A stretch of DNA of 64,000 bases, taken from NCBI GenBank assembly GCA_022606425.2, contig JAHDVF020001018.1, positions 1,116,001 to 1,180,000 on the forward strand. Reading direction: 5' to 3'. Made by a program: the position numbers and the translations under genes. This DNA comes from Lepidostoma basale. Lineage: Eukaryota; Arthropoda; Insecta; Trichoptera; Lepidostomatidae. Each line of letters starts with the position of its first letter. Position 1 is the stretch's first letter. The notes beneath the pieces were generated by a model. That model saw only the letters and a list, made by a program, of their open reading frames with translations. It did not search any database and was not told the origin of the DNA. Shown in pieces: positions 50,695 through 60,435 of this stretch.

Positions 50695-50945
50695 TCTTCT
50701 TCTTCTTCTTCCTCAGCCTATTCCCGTCCACTCCTGGACAAAGGCCTCCTCCATTCGCTTCCATGTCACTCTGTCTTGTGCAGACTGCATCCAGTTTATT
50801 CCGACGTGTCTGTTCAGATCATCCTTTCACCGTTGTTGCGGTCGCCCTACACTTCTCTTTGCCGTCCACGGTCTCCAAGTCAGCAGTCTTCTTGTCCATT
50901 TTTCATCTGAGCTTCTGGCTACGTGACCTGCCCATTGCTATTTGA
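50695..50945 (-). mobile_element. RTE-A 3' end
   Basis: Antisense CCTCAGCCTATTCCCGTCCA, AGACTGCATCCAGTTTATTC and GTCGCCCTACACTTCTC match 9540-9760 closely. A CTTCTTCTTC run is the tail. Confidence 0.8.
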
Positions 50946-51008
50946 GAATCTAAAATAATATGTATACTCCACTCAAAAAATGTATTAAATGTTTATTGAC
51001 TTTAACAC

Positions 51009-51150
51009 TGGACTTGGACTTAGACTTGGATCTTCTGGCTTACAGAGGTTCAGCTCATGTGGCTATTCCTCTTACGTCTGATGGGAACATTGTTGGAAGG
51101 TGATTTTGTGGGTTGTTAGTTTATGCGGGGGCATGATTTGTGTGGCCCAG
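51009..51150 (+). mobile_element. X-core fragment
   Basis: GGACTTGGACTTAGACTTGG, CTGGCTTACAGAGGTTCAGC, TTACGTCTGATGGGAACATT and TTATGCGGGGGCATGAT. Ends at GTGTGGCCCAGAGG. Confidence 0.6.
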
Positions 51151-51629
51151 AGGATTTAACACTGATTCTCAAGCAAAAGAGAACAAATAATTGTTACAAT
51201 AATTAGCTAATATTACAAACGATTGTTTTTGCCGAGATTCGCGTTTAATATTTGTTTGAATCAAGTTCAGTTTTGTTATATCAACATCCTTTGTTCTGGT
51301 TATCTGTTTGGCGTCGCTGTATTGTCGCTCGGTGCATACACGAACTTGCCAAATGCGTCAAGGTTATCTACCAACTTGTAGGCACATTATCGGGATCTGT
51401 CAAAACCATTATATATGGAAACATTGACTTCAAACTTTAGTTTCTTTATTCATCAAAATTTACATACAAAAATTATGTATTTAAAAAATAAGTCGTCAAA
51501 TTAAAGTGTCATCAAACAAGAATCTCGTGAATAATTTAAAGTATGAAACATTTAATGTGCACTTTGCCTCTTTTTAAAAAACACCGAAATATTTTGGTTC
51601 AACACAATTTGATTTGATTTAATATTACC
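51151..51629. other. No identified feature
   Basis: A+T-rich; a short TTTGATTTGATTT run at 51608 resembles a LINE-A tail without a body. Confidence 0.35.
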
Positions 51630-51660
51630 AACCGGTTTCGCTTCTGCGAAGCTTCATCGT
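51630..51660 (-). ncRNA. Hammerhead ribozyme motif, group D, box damaged
   Basis: Minus strand: ACGAUGA (one base of CUGAUGA lost), one A, 5-bp stem II GCUUC/GAAGC, GAAAC, ACCGGU, U. Stem I UACC/GGUA can form. Confidence 0.6.
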
Positions 51661-51745
51661 GGTATAATCTGTTTATTTTGTGACCTTGATGAATCTACGC
51701 TTTGAGTGACATTGTTTTTATAGTGTTAAAAAAACAAAATAAAAA

Positions 51746-51778
51746 ATTGTGTTTCGGGCCGCAGATACCCTTCTTCAG
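51746..51778 (-). ncRNA. Hammerhead ribozyme motif, group C, stem III lost
   Basis: Minus strand: CUGAAGA, one A, stem II GGGU/GCCC, GAAAC, then ACAAUU rather than ACAUGU. Confidence 0.55.
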
Positions 51779-51849
51779 TGTTAAAATTTTAACAATTAAA
51801 TGATACGACATCGTTACTTACGTACTAAATAAAGGTCCGTCTAGGATGG

Positions 51850-52235
51850 AAAACTGTTATTTTATTCGGATTATAGGACAAAAGGAACAAATCAATGATT
51901 GGGCTGTAAGTTCTTGAACTTCAAGTCCAATCATTGATTTGTTCCCTTTGTCCTAAAATCCTAATTAAATGAAAACAATAACCACTACCTCTGGACTTAA
52001 TCAATCCCCCCTTCCTGTTTTAGTTAATAAATGGGTAACAATTATGTATCTTTTTATTGTATAAATATCTACACTGGGGAAAGGCGTCTGTGGCCTGAAA
52101 CATGTCTATGAAAAGTGCTGTGAAAATACAATGTTTTTGAAAAAATATTCAAATTTGAATCCACAATGGTTTTGGCGAATATATAAGACTCAAAATAGAG
52201 AGTTGTTAAAACAAAATATTTAAATTTCTTCTTTA
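51850..52235 (+). repeat. Group C unit with inverted start
   Basis: GGATTATAGGACAAAAGGAA and CAAATCAATGATTGG face CCAATCATTGATTTGTTCCC. Then ACCTCTGGACTTAATC, the hammerhead, GTGAAAATACAATGTTTTTG and AATCCACAATGG follow in the order of 42640-42960. Confidence 0.65.
52074..52106 (+). ncRNA. Hammerhead ribozyme motif, group C, decayed
   Basis: CUGGGGA (A6 to G), A, stem II AGGC/GCCU, GAAAC, palindromic ACAUGU, C. Confidence 0.5.
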
Positions 52236-52291
52236 TTCGCCATTACTTTGTGTTGTGGATTCACATTTTAATAACTTTTAAAATTCATACA

Positions 52292-52327
52292 CTGAAGAAG
52301 GGAAGTTTGTGTCCCGAAACATTTTTG
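52292..52327 (+). ncRNA. Hammerhead ribozyme motif, group C, stem III lost
   Basis: CUGAAGA, A, stem II GGGA/UCCC, GAAAC, then AUUUUU. Located after an inverted TTTGTGTTGTGGATTCACA block. Confidence 0.55.
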
Positions 52328-52499
52328 TAAAAAGTACAAAAAAGACTTGTGATAATACAATGTTACCAAAAAGTTATTCAAAATATTTAAGCACTTAAAT
52401 TTCATTCTCAATTATTTTATTTATTCAGTATTTGCTTTTTAAATATTTTTTTTTTATTAATTTGAAAGTTTTCGTGCTACTTTTTTTATATTTATATTA

Positions 52500-52775
52500 A
52501 AAGCTGTGCCAGACTGTTGTAAACAAGCTTCCAACAGGGGTCACCTTGATGGTAAGCTTGTGGAGCCCACGGTTGGTGTTTGCGTCCACACTGGTTTACA
52601 ACAAGGCTCCCACCTCATACAACGGCGGCATCGACACGCGGTTTACAACGCGCGTCCGTCCACAGAGGTTGTTGAAGGTCAAAAGAATGTTTGTTGCAAA
52701 CAAGTGTTTACACTGTTGTAAACCGCCGGTGGAGACCGATGTGGAGGGCTTGTTTACAACAGTCTGGCCGGGGTT
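52500..52775. mobile_element. Y element 4 (Harbinger-like MITE)
   Basis: AAGCTGTGCCAGACTGTTGT start and inverted GGCCAGACTGTTGTAAACAA end; TAA on both sides. Internal GTGGAGCCCACGGTTGGTGT and CCGCCGGTGGAGACCGATG match Y1. Confidence 0.7.
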
Positions 52776-53233
52776 TAAGCCTTTGACACGTATAAAAACC
52801 TAACTTAATATTTAAATGAAGCGATGTTTTTTTAAAACCCACTTCCACTTTGGTCTATATTTCGACAACGACCGGTAAAAAACGTTGTAATGTAGAGATA
52901 TTGACGCCTGTCTCTCGATTTAAGTAATATGGCAATGAGTAATATCGAGCATTACATTTATGATATATTTTAACACAGTTATCTTATCATAAGTCAACCT
53001 AGAATAGTAGTTTATCTATGAGAGCTACGCTATCTTCTTCTCTTTAATCGCGTCATTTCTAATTATGGAGCAGATTATTGCGGATTAATATCACAGCCCA
53101 ATATAGCACATCACTTTGAATCAGTGATGAGATATATTGGAACAAATATTTTAATTATACTTGTCAAATGCCAACAATTAGACAAGTATAAAAAAATACG
53201 ATAGATTTGCCGAATAAAGTTTATCTTGAATAT
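52776..53233. other. Group D trace and unassigned sequence
   Basis: At 52845-52880, CCCACTTCCACTTTGGTCTA and CGACCGGTAAAAAACG are a decayed group D end. The rest is unassigned. Confidence 0.35.
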
Positions 53234-53425
53234 GTATAGAAGGTAGCATATCTTCGAAACATGTTCAATATGCACTTCCATTCAATCAATTTTTATACAA
53301 TACAACAATTCCTTAGCGCATATTTTAAATTTATTATTATTTTAACATAGATGTAATATCCTTATTTATTAATTGCGACAAACGAATATGTGTGCTTTCT
53401 TCGAATCATGTCGAGATAAATAAAC
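53234..53425 (+). ncRNA. Hammerhead remnants related to 24267
   Basis: GAAGG/UCUUC stem with CGAAACATGTTC at 53257-53271, and CTTCGAATCATGTCGAGATA at 53400. CUGANGA boxes are lost. TAAATAAACTCATAAGTGG matches 24550-24570. Confidence 0.4.
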
Positions 53426-53624
53426 TCATAAGTGGTTCTTTGCACTCTTGAGAGATCTATAGAGTTTAAATCAATACAGAATTTATTATAATATACCTAT
53501 AAAATGTTTTTTCTTCCTGATTTTAATCGTATATCTATTAATTCATAAAATTCATTTTTACATTAAAAAAATATATAATATTTATCTTAAATGTATCATA
53601 CTTGCATCCTTATTTCCACAGTTC

Positions 53625-53692
53625 CAAGCTTAAGTTTCATACATAAGGTTTGGCACTACAACACCATTATGTACTGCCATCTTTGCTTCAGA
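53625..53692 (-). mobile_element. RTE-B fragment
   Basis: Antisense ACACCATTATGTACTGCCAT encodes MAVHNGV; then VPNLMYE-type and AWNCG. Confidence 0.65.
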
Positions 53693-53764
53693 GGACATTT
53701 TTCAATTTGTAGTGGTGACTTCGAGTATTATTAGTATTGATTTTAGTATTTTCTTCTACCACAT

Positions 53765-54045
53765 CAGGAACATACACATCCGCGTCAATTTTAGAGTGTC
53801 GCCAATCTCTGATAAACTTCAGGAGAACCGTCTGAGATGGTACCGTCACGTCATGTGGCGCCCAGCTGATCATGCTACAATGAGGGTAATGAAAGCGGAC
53901 CAGCGACCCAGGGGACGTGGTAGTCCCAAACTGACATGGATGGGACTTTTTCAAAGGACTCTCAAAAGAAATCGGATCCCACCAGATGCCACCAGATGGA
54001 CAAACAGTCCTGGAGACGCCATACAAGAAGAGCCGACCCCAATTA
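53765..54045 (+). mobile_element. LINE-H 3' fragment
   Basis: Encodes RNIHIRVNFRVSPISDKLQE, NRLRWYRHVMWRPADHATMR, RPRGRGSPKLTWMGLFQRTL and RNRIPPDATR. Known LINE C-terminal pattern (RLRWYGHV, RPKxRWxDxL). Confidence 0.75.
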
Positions 54046-54057
54046 AATGGGACAAGA

Positions 54058-54640
54058 CTTCTTCTTCTTCTTCAGCATGTATTGACCGTCCACTACTGGA
54101 CATAGGCCTCCTCTCACATTTTCCATTCTCTTCTATTCTGAGCGATCCGCAACCAGGCATTTCCCGCACTTCTCCGGATATCGTCGCGCCAACGCAACTG
54201 TGGGCGCCCAACTCCACGCTTTGCCGTCCTTGGCCACCAGCACAGCAGTCGCCTTGTCCACTTTTCATCTGGATCACGAGCGACATGTCCCGCCCATCGC
54301 CACTTGAGGGTTAAGGCCATCTTGATAACATCGGAAACCTTTGTCCTGACTCTTATGTCCTCATTTCTGAGTCTGTCCCGTAAACTGATACCCAACATGG
54401 CTCTCTCCATTGCTCTCTGAGTGACTCTTAGCTTGTTGGCACTTTTTTGTGACATAGTGACTGTCTCAATATCATAAGTGAACACTGGCAGGACACAGGC
54501 ATTGAACACTCTCCTTTTCAAGTTGATGGATATTTTCGGATTTTTCAAAATGTGACCAAGATTTTTGAAATCTGCCCAGCTTAGTCCGACTCTTCTATTC
54601 AGGTCTGCTGTCTGGTTATCTCGCCCGAGTGTTATAGGAA
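54058..54640 (-). mobile_element. RTE-A 3' fragment, longest open C-terminus
   Basis: The minus-strand 186-codon frame (54114-54674) encodes LNRRVGLSWADFKNLGHILK, VLPVFTYDIETVTM, RVTQRAMERAMLGISLRDRL, LKWRWAGHVARDPDEKWTRR and VGRPQLRWRDDIRRSAGNAW. A stop replaces the usual SLGEAY after REWK. GAAGAAGAAG tail. Confidence 0.85.
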
Positions 54641-56106
54641 GAAGAAAAATAAGTGATGACTTTGAGTGCGCCATTTATTTTATTCACAGCACCAACTAGA
54701 ATTGGAAGGCAATTGTTACTTAAGACATTTAGTTTCAGAAGCGTTCGCATTTCTATGAACGGTCCGCTAATGCGTCGGGTGTGCTAAGTTTGGATATAAT
54801 GCTTAATGCTGCCATTACAGTTGTCGTTAATTTATTCTTATCTCTGCCGAAGCACCGGCCCGGAGATGATTACCGTACCAGCTTATCTCTATGCCAGAGT
54901 GTACTGTGTATTCGTGATGCTTTGTTCGCATCCCAACTAATGTAGGAAATCATTTAAGGTGGTATGTACCGCCATCATATCTGAAACAAGATTTAGACTT
55001 CACATGGTTATTTTGAATTGTACATGAAATCGGAATATGAATTTTACTTTACCTTAAATCAATCCTTACCTTTTCTCTTTTTAATTTTTTTTATGCTACA
55101 AAATATTTACAAATTTTTTTTTATATGTTTAGTATGTAAACGACATCTACGCTGAAAGTTTGCCAGTAGAAAAGTTGGTTATTAAAATTAATTCAATAGC
55201 AATAGTCAATAACAGGAAAAAAATTATGAGTCGGGTTCACCTTTACGAATTACCTTACAAATATTTACGTCACACTCTCGCTACTAAAATATTCGGAGCA
55301 TAAGAAAGAGTGTTCTTTCCTTCAAAAAGTAGACCGAATAATTTATTTTGTCGTTACCTTTAGCCGGTCTTGGGCCCTTATAATAATAATAAATTGGATG
55401 ATTTATAGAGCGCCATTATTATGAATTAGTCATCTCAAAGGCGCTGTTAAGAGTGGATCTCTCACTTTATATTTTTTGAAATGTTATAAGCTTTTACCGA
55501 TTTTGTCGGGCTTAATATATCCTTGTGACTTCTACTGTTATAAATTTAATGAATACCTATTCCATTTTTCCGATTTCAGACTATCATTTTTAAATGTGTA
55601 TTGATTACACAGCACCGTAACGCCCGTATTTTTTTTAGCAATTAAGGTAAAGGTTAAACAATTCATACTTTACAAATATTTCTCATGCGTAGCTTTGTGC
55701 TATCCCCCTTCGGCTTTTGTTTGGCCAGTTATCGCGAATTTGTTAACTATTGTTTTGTATTTTTATGAAACCCGTTTTTCAACATGATCTACAACTTTTT
55801 TTTAATTCACTCGCCATATCCCTAGTCTAAAGTGTGTAGAATCAACTTGTTAGTCAACTGTTTTTGTTCCGGCTCATAAAAAAACAAACGCTCACAAGCG
55901 ACGATTAAACTCTTTTGTTTTTGGATGTGGCGATTTTTTACGATCTATCATTATGATGTAATCGATACTTTACGACACGAATTACTGATAATATAATGTT
56001 TTCATTATTTTAAATATATTTATTACTTAGTGTCTAAATAACGCTATGAAACATCATATAAATCAGATATATTTTGTTCTTATTTCTTTTATAATTTTGC
56101 CGCAAA
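54641..56106. other. No identified feature; one SINE-like trace
   Basis: GGATGATTTATAGAGCGCC and CAAAGGCGCT near 55395-55445 resemble AGCGC-rich SINE tails; a similar GCGCCC...GGCGCTTTAAAAG occurs near 58710. Otherwise A+T-rich and unassigned. Confidence 0.3.
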
Positions 56107-56485
56107 TTCATTATTAAACTATCATCATCATTTCATCATAAGCCGTCTGTCATCCACTGCTGAATGTAGGCCTCTCCCAAAGCCCGCCACCGCCCCCTAT
56201 CCATTGCCGCTCCCATCCATCCATGTCCAGCAATCCTCTTCAGATCGTCGGTCCAGCGAGCAGGGGGACGTCCAACTCTGCGGAATCCTGTACGCGGTCT
56301 CCACTCCAAAACCCGTCTTCCCCATCGGCTGTCGGTTTTCCGACAGATATGGCCAGCCCACCGCCACTTCAGCCCGCCTATCCGTAGAGCCACCTCAGTC
56401 ACCTTGGTTTGTTGTCGAATAAATTCGTTTATAAATCTGTCCCTCAAGGTTATTCCAAGCATGGCTCTTTCCATGGCGCGCTTTT
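56107..56485 (-). mobile_element. RTE-A 3' fragment
   Basis: The minus-strand 112-codon frame (56136-56474) encodes MERAMLGITLRDRFINEFIR, QQTKVTEVALRIGGLKWRWA, VLEWRPRTGFRRVGRPPARW and GEAYIQQWMTDGL. ATGATGATG-type tail. Confidence 0.85.
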
Positions 56486-56691
56486 TATTAAATTATAGCT
56501 GGAACTAATTTTTACTAAAATATGGTGGATTTATAAAATTATTATATTATACATAAATTGTTTCCTGAACAATTATGTAAAATGTCTTCTATATTCACCA
56601 TACTTTGTGTTGTAGATGCTTTATTCCTCTTTTTCTTTTTTATATACTTTGTTTAAACAACACTTACAATAAATAAATAAAAAATTTCACA

Positions 56692-56722
56692 GACATGTTT
56701 CGGACAACCAGTCCTTTTTCAA
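56692..56722 (-). ncRNA. Hammerhead ribozyme motif, group C, U3-A8 form
   Basis: Minus strand: UUGAAAA, one A, stem II GGAC/GUCC with UGGUU loop, GAAAC, palindromic ACAUGU, C. Differs from its mirror copy at positions 3 and 8 together. Confidence 0.75.
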
Positions 56723-56888
56723 TGATACATATTATAAAGATACATATTTAAAATATTATAAAATTGTTTACATGATCTGACAAATGTTATAAAGTTTTAT
56801 CAATTCGTTAATAAATCTTTATGACATCTGTCAGATCATGTAAACAATTTTATAATATTTTAAATGTGTATCTTTATAATATGTATCA

Positions 56889-56919
56889 CTGAAGAAGGAC
56901 TGGTTGTCCGAAACATGTC
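56889..56919 (+). ncRNA. Hammerhead ribozyme motif, group C, C3-G8 form
   Basis: CUGAAGA, one A, stem II GGAC/GUCC with UGGUU loop, GAAAC, palindromic ACAUGU, C. Canonical core apart from the extra A. Confidence 0.8.
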
Positions 56920-57000
56920 TATGTATAATAATTTTAAAAAATGTAAGGGCTGTTTAAACAAAGCATATAAAAAAGAAAAGGAGAAATAATGATGTAAAAC

Positions 57001-57180
57001 TCCATATTAAATAATCGATTCGAATGAAACACTGTTTTATAGAAGATTTATTTTATTTTATGGTAATGACACGTTTAGTAATGTAATTTGATAATGCCTA
57101 AGCGTGGCGAAACATTTCATTCCCATAAAATAAAATAAATTTATAAGCAACAGCAATTTTCATTCGTATTAATTATGATA
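57001..57180. repeat. Group A hammerhead palindrome, short
   Basis: ACTCCATATTAAATAATCG on the left; CCCATAAAATAAAATAAA and TTTTCATTCGTATTAATTAT on the right. The left hammerhead is lost. Confidence 0.65.
57088..57118 (+). ncRNA. Hammerhead ribozyme motif, group A
   Basis: UUGAUAA, U, GCC/GGC stem II, GAAAC, ACAUUU, C. Stem III has one change. Confidence 0.55.
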
Positions 57181-57194
57181 TGAATTGTATTTAT

Positions 57195-57475
57195 TTTAAA
57201 TTATTATTCTTCTTCGATGGCTCTACAGCTCTTGACCTCCATCAGTCCTCGCCTCCAAGCACTTCTGTCACCTGCTGCGGGCTTACTATCTCTCATTCGC
57301 AGTAGTTGTGCAGTGTCCTTCCTCACTACATCCTCCCATCGGAGTCTAGGCCTACCAACCCTTCTCTTTCCACCCAGATGTCCATAAGGGTTCTCTTTAG
57401 TGCCTAAGACGACGGCATTCTCTCCACATGTCCAGCCCATCTCAGCCTACCCGGTCTAGCATGTGTCGAGAACTT
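57195..57475 (-). mobile_element. LINE-I 3' fragment
   Basis: The minus strand reads GLGTKENPYGHLGGKRRVGR-like, RRVGRPRLRWEDVVRKDTAQ, LLRMRDSKPAAGDRSAWRRG and LMEVKSCRAIEEE. The GGKRRVGRPRLRWxD motif is typical of LINE C-termini. GAAGAATAAT tail. Confidence 0.7.
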
Positions 57476-58891
57476 GGATGCTTTGTAGACACTGTACACT
57501 TCCTCATTCTCCATTTTCCACCAATGTTTAAGGGTCCCAGGATTTTCCATAAATATTTTTATTTGTTTTTAATTGTCTTTACAAATGTATTTTTTAAAGT
57601 TAAATTAAATAACAGTTTTTATTTCACCAATGTGTTAATTTGTTTGGTACGTTTAAGTGTGTTTGGGTTTCAAGTTATTAATATCGTTGTCCTAATGATG
57701 ACCTTATTATTATGGTACTATTAATACGTTCCATGTGTTTTTAAATAATAAACTTAATAGTGAGTATTAGAGTTAATAATTTTTTCATTATTATGTGATT
57801 CCATAGTTTTAACGCCTAATTTATTCAAAAATATACATGTAAAGGCAGTTCTAAGTAGACAGACATATAATTTGATACGTGTTCAAATTTTCTATTCCTC
57901 CAAATACGCACATTTATTAAGATTGTTCGAAACACGCACTTCGTGGTATTCGAATTGATTAAATTATATAGTTACTATTGTTTTCGCTGTAAATATATGT
58001 AATTATGATAAAATTGGATACAAATCGTATCTCAAAGCAGTAGTTATGATATTTTAATTATAATTTCTAGTTCCGGGATCTGTCCCTACCTCCATACCTA
58101 CTAATGCAAGTACTGAATTCAGTATTGGATGTTCTGATATAATTATTTCATATTTCAAACAGTATTTTAATTGAGGTATTAAAAGCATTCGATAGGTATG
58201 CAAGTACTTATTATGAAAGGTACTGTTTGTCAATACGAACTTATTTCCTATGTATAAAATCAGAATTCTGTAAAATGTGAAAATAACCTTTTGTATTTTT
58301 TTTGTAATTTAATCTGCCATAATAAATACTCATCTCGGCCAGTGAAGTTATCGTACGTTACGCAGTTGCTGTGATGTGCGTTTTTCACAAATTTTATCAC
58401 CCGCCTTTCAGACACTATTAAATGTATTGTTTTTTTTTTAATTAATTTGGTCCCACGTGAAAGATAAATTAATATAAATCCACACTTCGCTCGGCGAACT
58501 CCTCGGCAATAGGAAGATTAGTTGAGCCAAAGCGTTGCCCCAGTACAAATTTCGGGGATCGAGCGTTTGCGGTAGCCGGCCCATAAGCTGCAAACCCATA
58601 TATTTCATATACAATTTAAAACCTACATAATTTGTCCTATTATACTTTCTAATCGATCGCGAATATCAATCAGATGCAGCGTTCACATTTAGATTTAAAA
58701 CACGTCTTAATGCGCCCTTAAGGTGATTACATCACGAAAAAGGCGCTTTAAAAGTTAGCATATTATTTTTATTATGAGTATTACGAAATTATTAGTGTAT
58801 TTTTTTGCCAATAAATGGTCAAAACTTCGGTTTTTCTTTTTAGTTGTATCGAGGGGTTAATTTTATTATTTTTTTAACGAACATAATATAA
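57476..58891. other. No identified feature
   Basis: About 1.4 kb A+T-rich. A 98-codon frame (57428-57724) is hydrophobic and unrecognised. See 54641 for the SINE-like trace at 58710. Confidence 0.35.
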
Positions 58892-59015
58892 TAATCTCTT
58901 CTTCAATTACCAACTTCAAGCGCCCTGAGATACCTCTCCACGCTATTTATCCACCTTAGTTTTGGTCTTCCCACATTTCGTCCATTCGCTGGAGGTGTCT
59001 GATAGGTAGGGTGAA
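58892..59015 (-). mobile_element. LINE C-terminal remnant
   Basis: The minus strand reads NGRNVGRPKLRWINSVERYL, then RALEVGN-stop and a GAAGA tail. GRPKLRW is the LINE C-terminal motif. Confidence 0.5.
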
Positions 59016-59098
59016 GAAGGTGGCGACATATTTTCATAAATATAATATAATACACTTGTAAAATTTATATAAAAACTACTTTATTCGTTATAAACACT

Positions 59099-59126
59099 AA
59101 CCGGTATCGCTCCCGCCGAAGCTTCT
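59099..59126 (-). ncRNA. Hammerhead ribozyme motif, group D, decayed
   Basis: Minus strand: box partly lost, stem II GCUUC/GGGAGC, GAUAC in place of GAAAC, ACCGGU, U. Confidence 0.45.
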
Positions 59127-59137
59127 ATTCTGTTACC

Positions 59138-59169
59138 CTGACGAAACTCCGGCGGAAGCGAAACCGGTT
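59138..59169 (+). ncRNA. Hammerhead ribozyme motif, group D
   Basis: CUGACGA, one A, imperfect stem II around CCGGCGG, GAAAC, palindromic ACCGGU, U as cleavage base. Confidence 0.7.
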
Positions 59170-59444
59170 TATAACGAATAAAGTGGTTTATATTTGTACA
59201 ATACAAATTTTACAAGTGTATGATTATTATATTTATTAATATTTAATAATGTCACACCACAAATTAAAAGCTTTAAGATGCAGATTACAGATTTTAAATT
59301 ACAGAAAATACAGATTTTCTTATGCAAAAGTATATTTTTAAAAACCTTACAATGTTGGGTTAATTTAAAATTTGTCAAATACGGTTAACCATTTCTTAAA
59401 TTTTTGAGAACTCCGTTATCTTGGAGGCTATTCATCTTAATGTT

Positions 59445-59782
59445 TCATGTGGTTATCTTCGACAGCGTCAGCACAGACTTTTATCTCCCAGCATGCAGAC
59501 CCAACCTGCCTCTGGTGATGCCAATGGGGAGATCAATCAAACTGTTGAGCATGATCGCTTCAGAGATCGACGTCTTTCATATTCGTGAAAGTACGTTCAT
59601 AAGACAAATACTCTTGACTTTGGAGAGTATCTTGTATTCCTTATGTCGAACCATCTCTCATGCGTTCCTAGTATTATGTATATATGTTTTATGTTTTACC
59701 TGCTCTCAATATATGCCTTAAACTAAATATAATTGTTGTTTGTAATATCTTTTGAGAATAAACTGATTTGATTGATTGAACC
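59445..59782 (+). mobile_element. LINE-A 3' end
   Basis: Encodes PACRPNLPLVMPMGRSIKLL, SMIASEIDVFHIRESTFIRQ and ILLTLESILYS-stop, then the 3'UTR and AATAAACTGATTTGATTGA. Nearest to the copy at 1181-1955. Confidence 0.85.
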
Positions 59783-60435
59783 TTCTAATATGTGGTAACA
59801 TTATTACCTTGTCAGACTATCATTTTCCTCAAATATAATTTTTTATATACTCGTATTTTATTATGCCAAAGATACTCCGTTTTGATTTTATTCATATTAT
59901 CCACGCTATACTGTTTATTGCCAATAAGTTTCGCAGAAAATGTCAAATAGTATCGTCGTAATGTACTGTTTGACATTGTATCCCAATCATAATGCGACGT
60001 TTTAAGTGTTTTCTCCTTGGAAGTCACTCGTTATATATATTTTATTATCAAGTCGGTACTACCCGTGTTTCCATCACGAAACTAAATTGAAACGCTGAAT
60101 TTCTATCATAATCTCACAGCAATTCAAAATCAACGTGTTCTATATATGACTTCAATTGTTTCAAATATTTTGATTGTTATTTTTTCTTGTTTCAGGTTGG
60201 TATCAATGAGGTTTCGTCTCTTCGACAAATTTGTGCGACGGTTCTGAGATCATTGCAGTCTTCACTATTTGGGTATAATTTTTTTTTGCTTTGCTTTTTA
60301 TCATAATATAACGTTTTTAACTGTTATATCATTCACTTTAGGACATAAATGTCTCCCCCATAGTTCTCCACACACTATTACCTTCTGAATCCAGTTTCTA
60401 GCAATTTCAGCAGTGGGGGGGGGTCTCATAAACAT
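59783..60435. other. No identified feature
   Basis: A+T-rich, with a G10 run at about 60414-60423. Confidence 0.4.

Larger units (their letters stand above)
56560..57000. repeat. Group C hammerhead palindrome
   Basis: TTTTATATACTTTGTTTAAA, GACATGTTTCGGACAACCAG and TATAAAGATACATATTTAAA face inverted copies. The centre repeats GATCTGACAAATGTTATAAAG inverted. Two diverging hammerheads. Confidence 0.8.
59050..59290. repeat. Group D hammerhead palindrome
   Basis: ATACACTTGTAAAATTT, ACTTTATTCGTTATAAAC and ACCGGT-TCGCTCCCGCCG face inverted copies. AATGTCACACCACAAATT is the outer flank. Two diverging hammerheads. Confidence 0.8.

Noticed and set aside
57428..57724. 98-codon hydrophobic frame
   Set aside because: Composition as expected for A+T-rich non-coding DNA; no family or motif.
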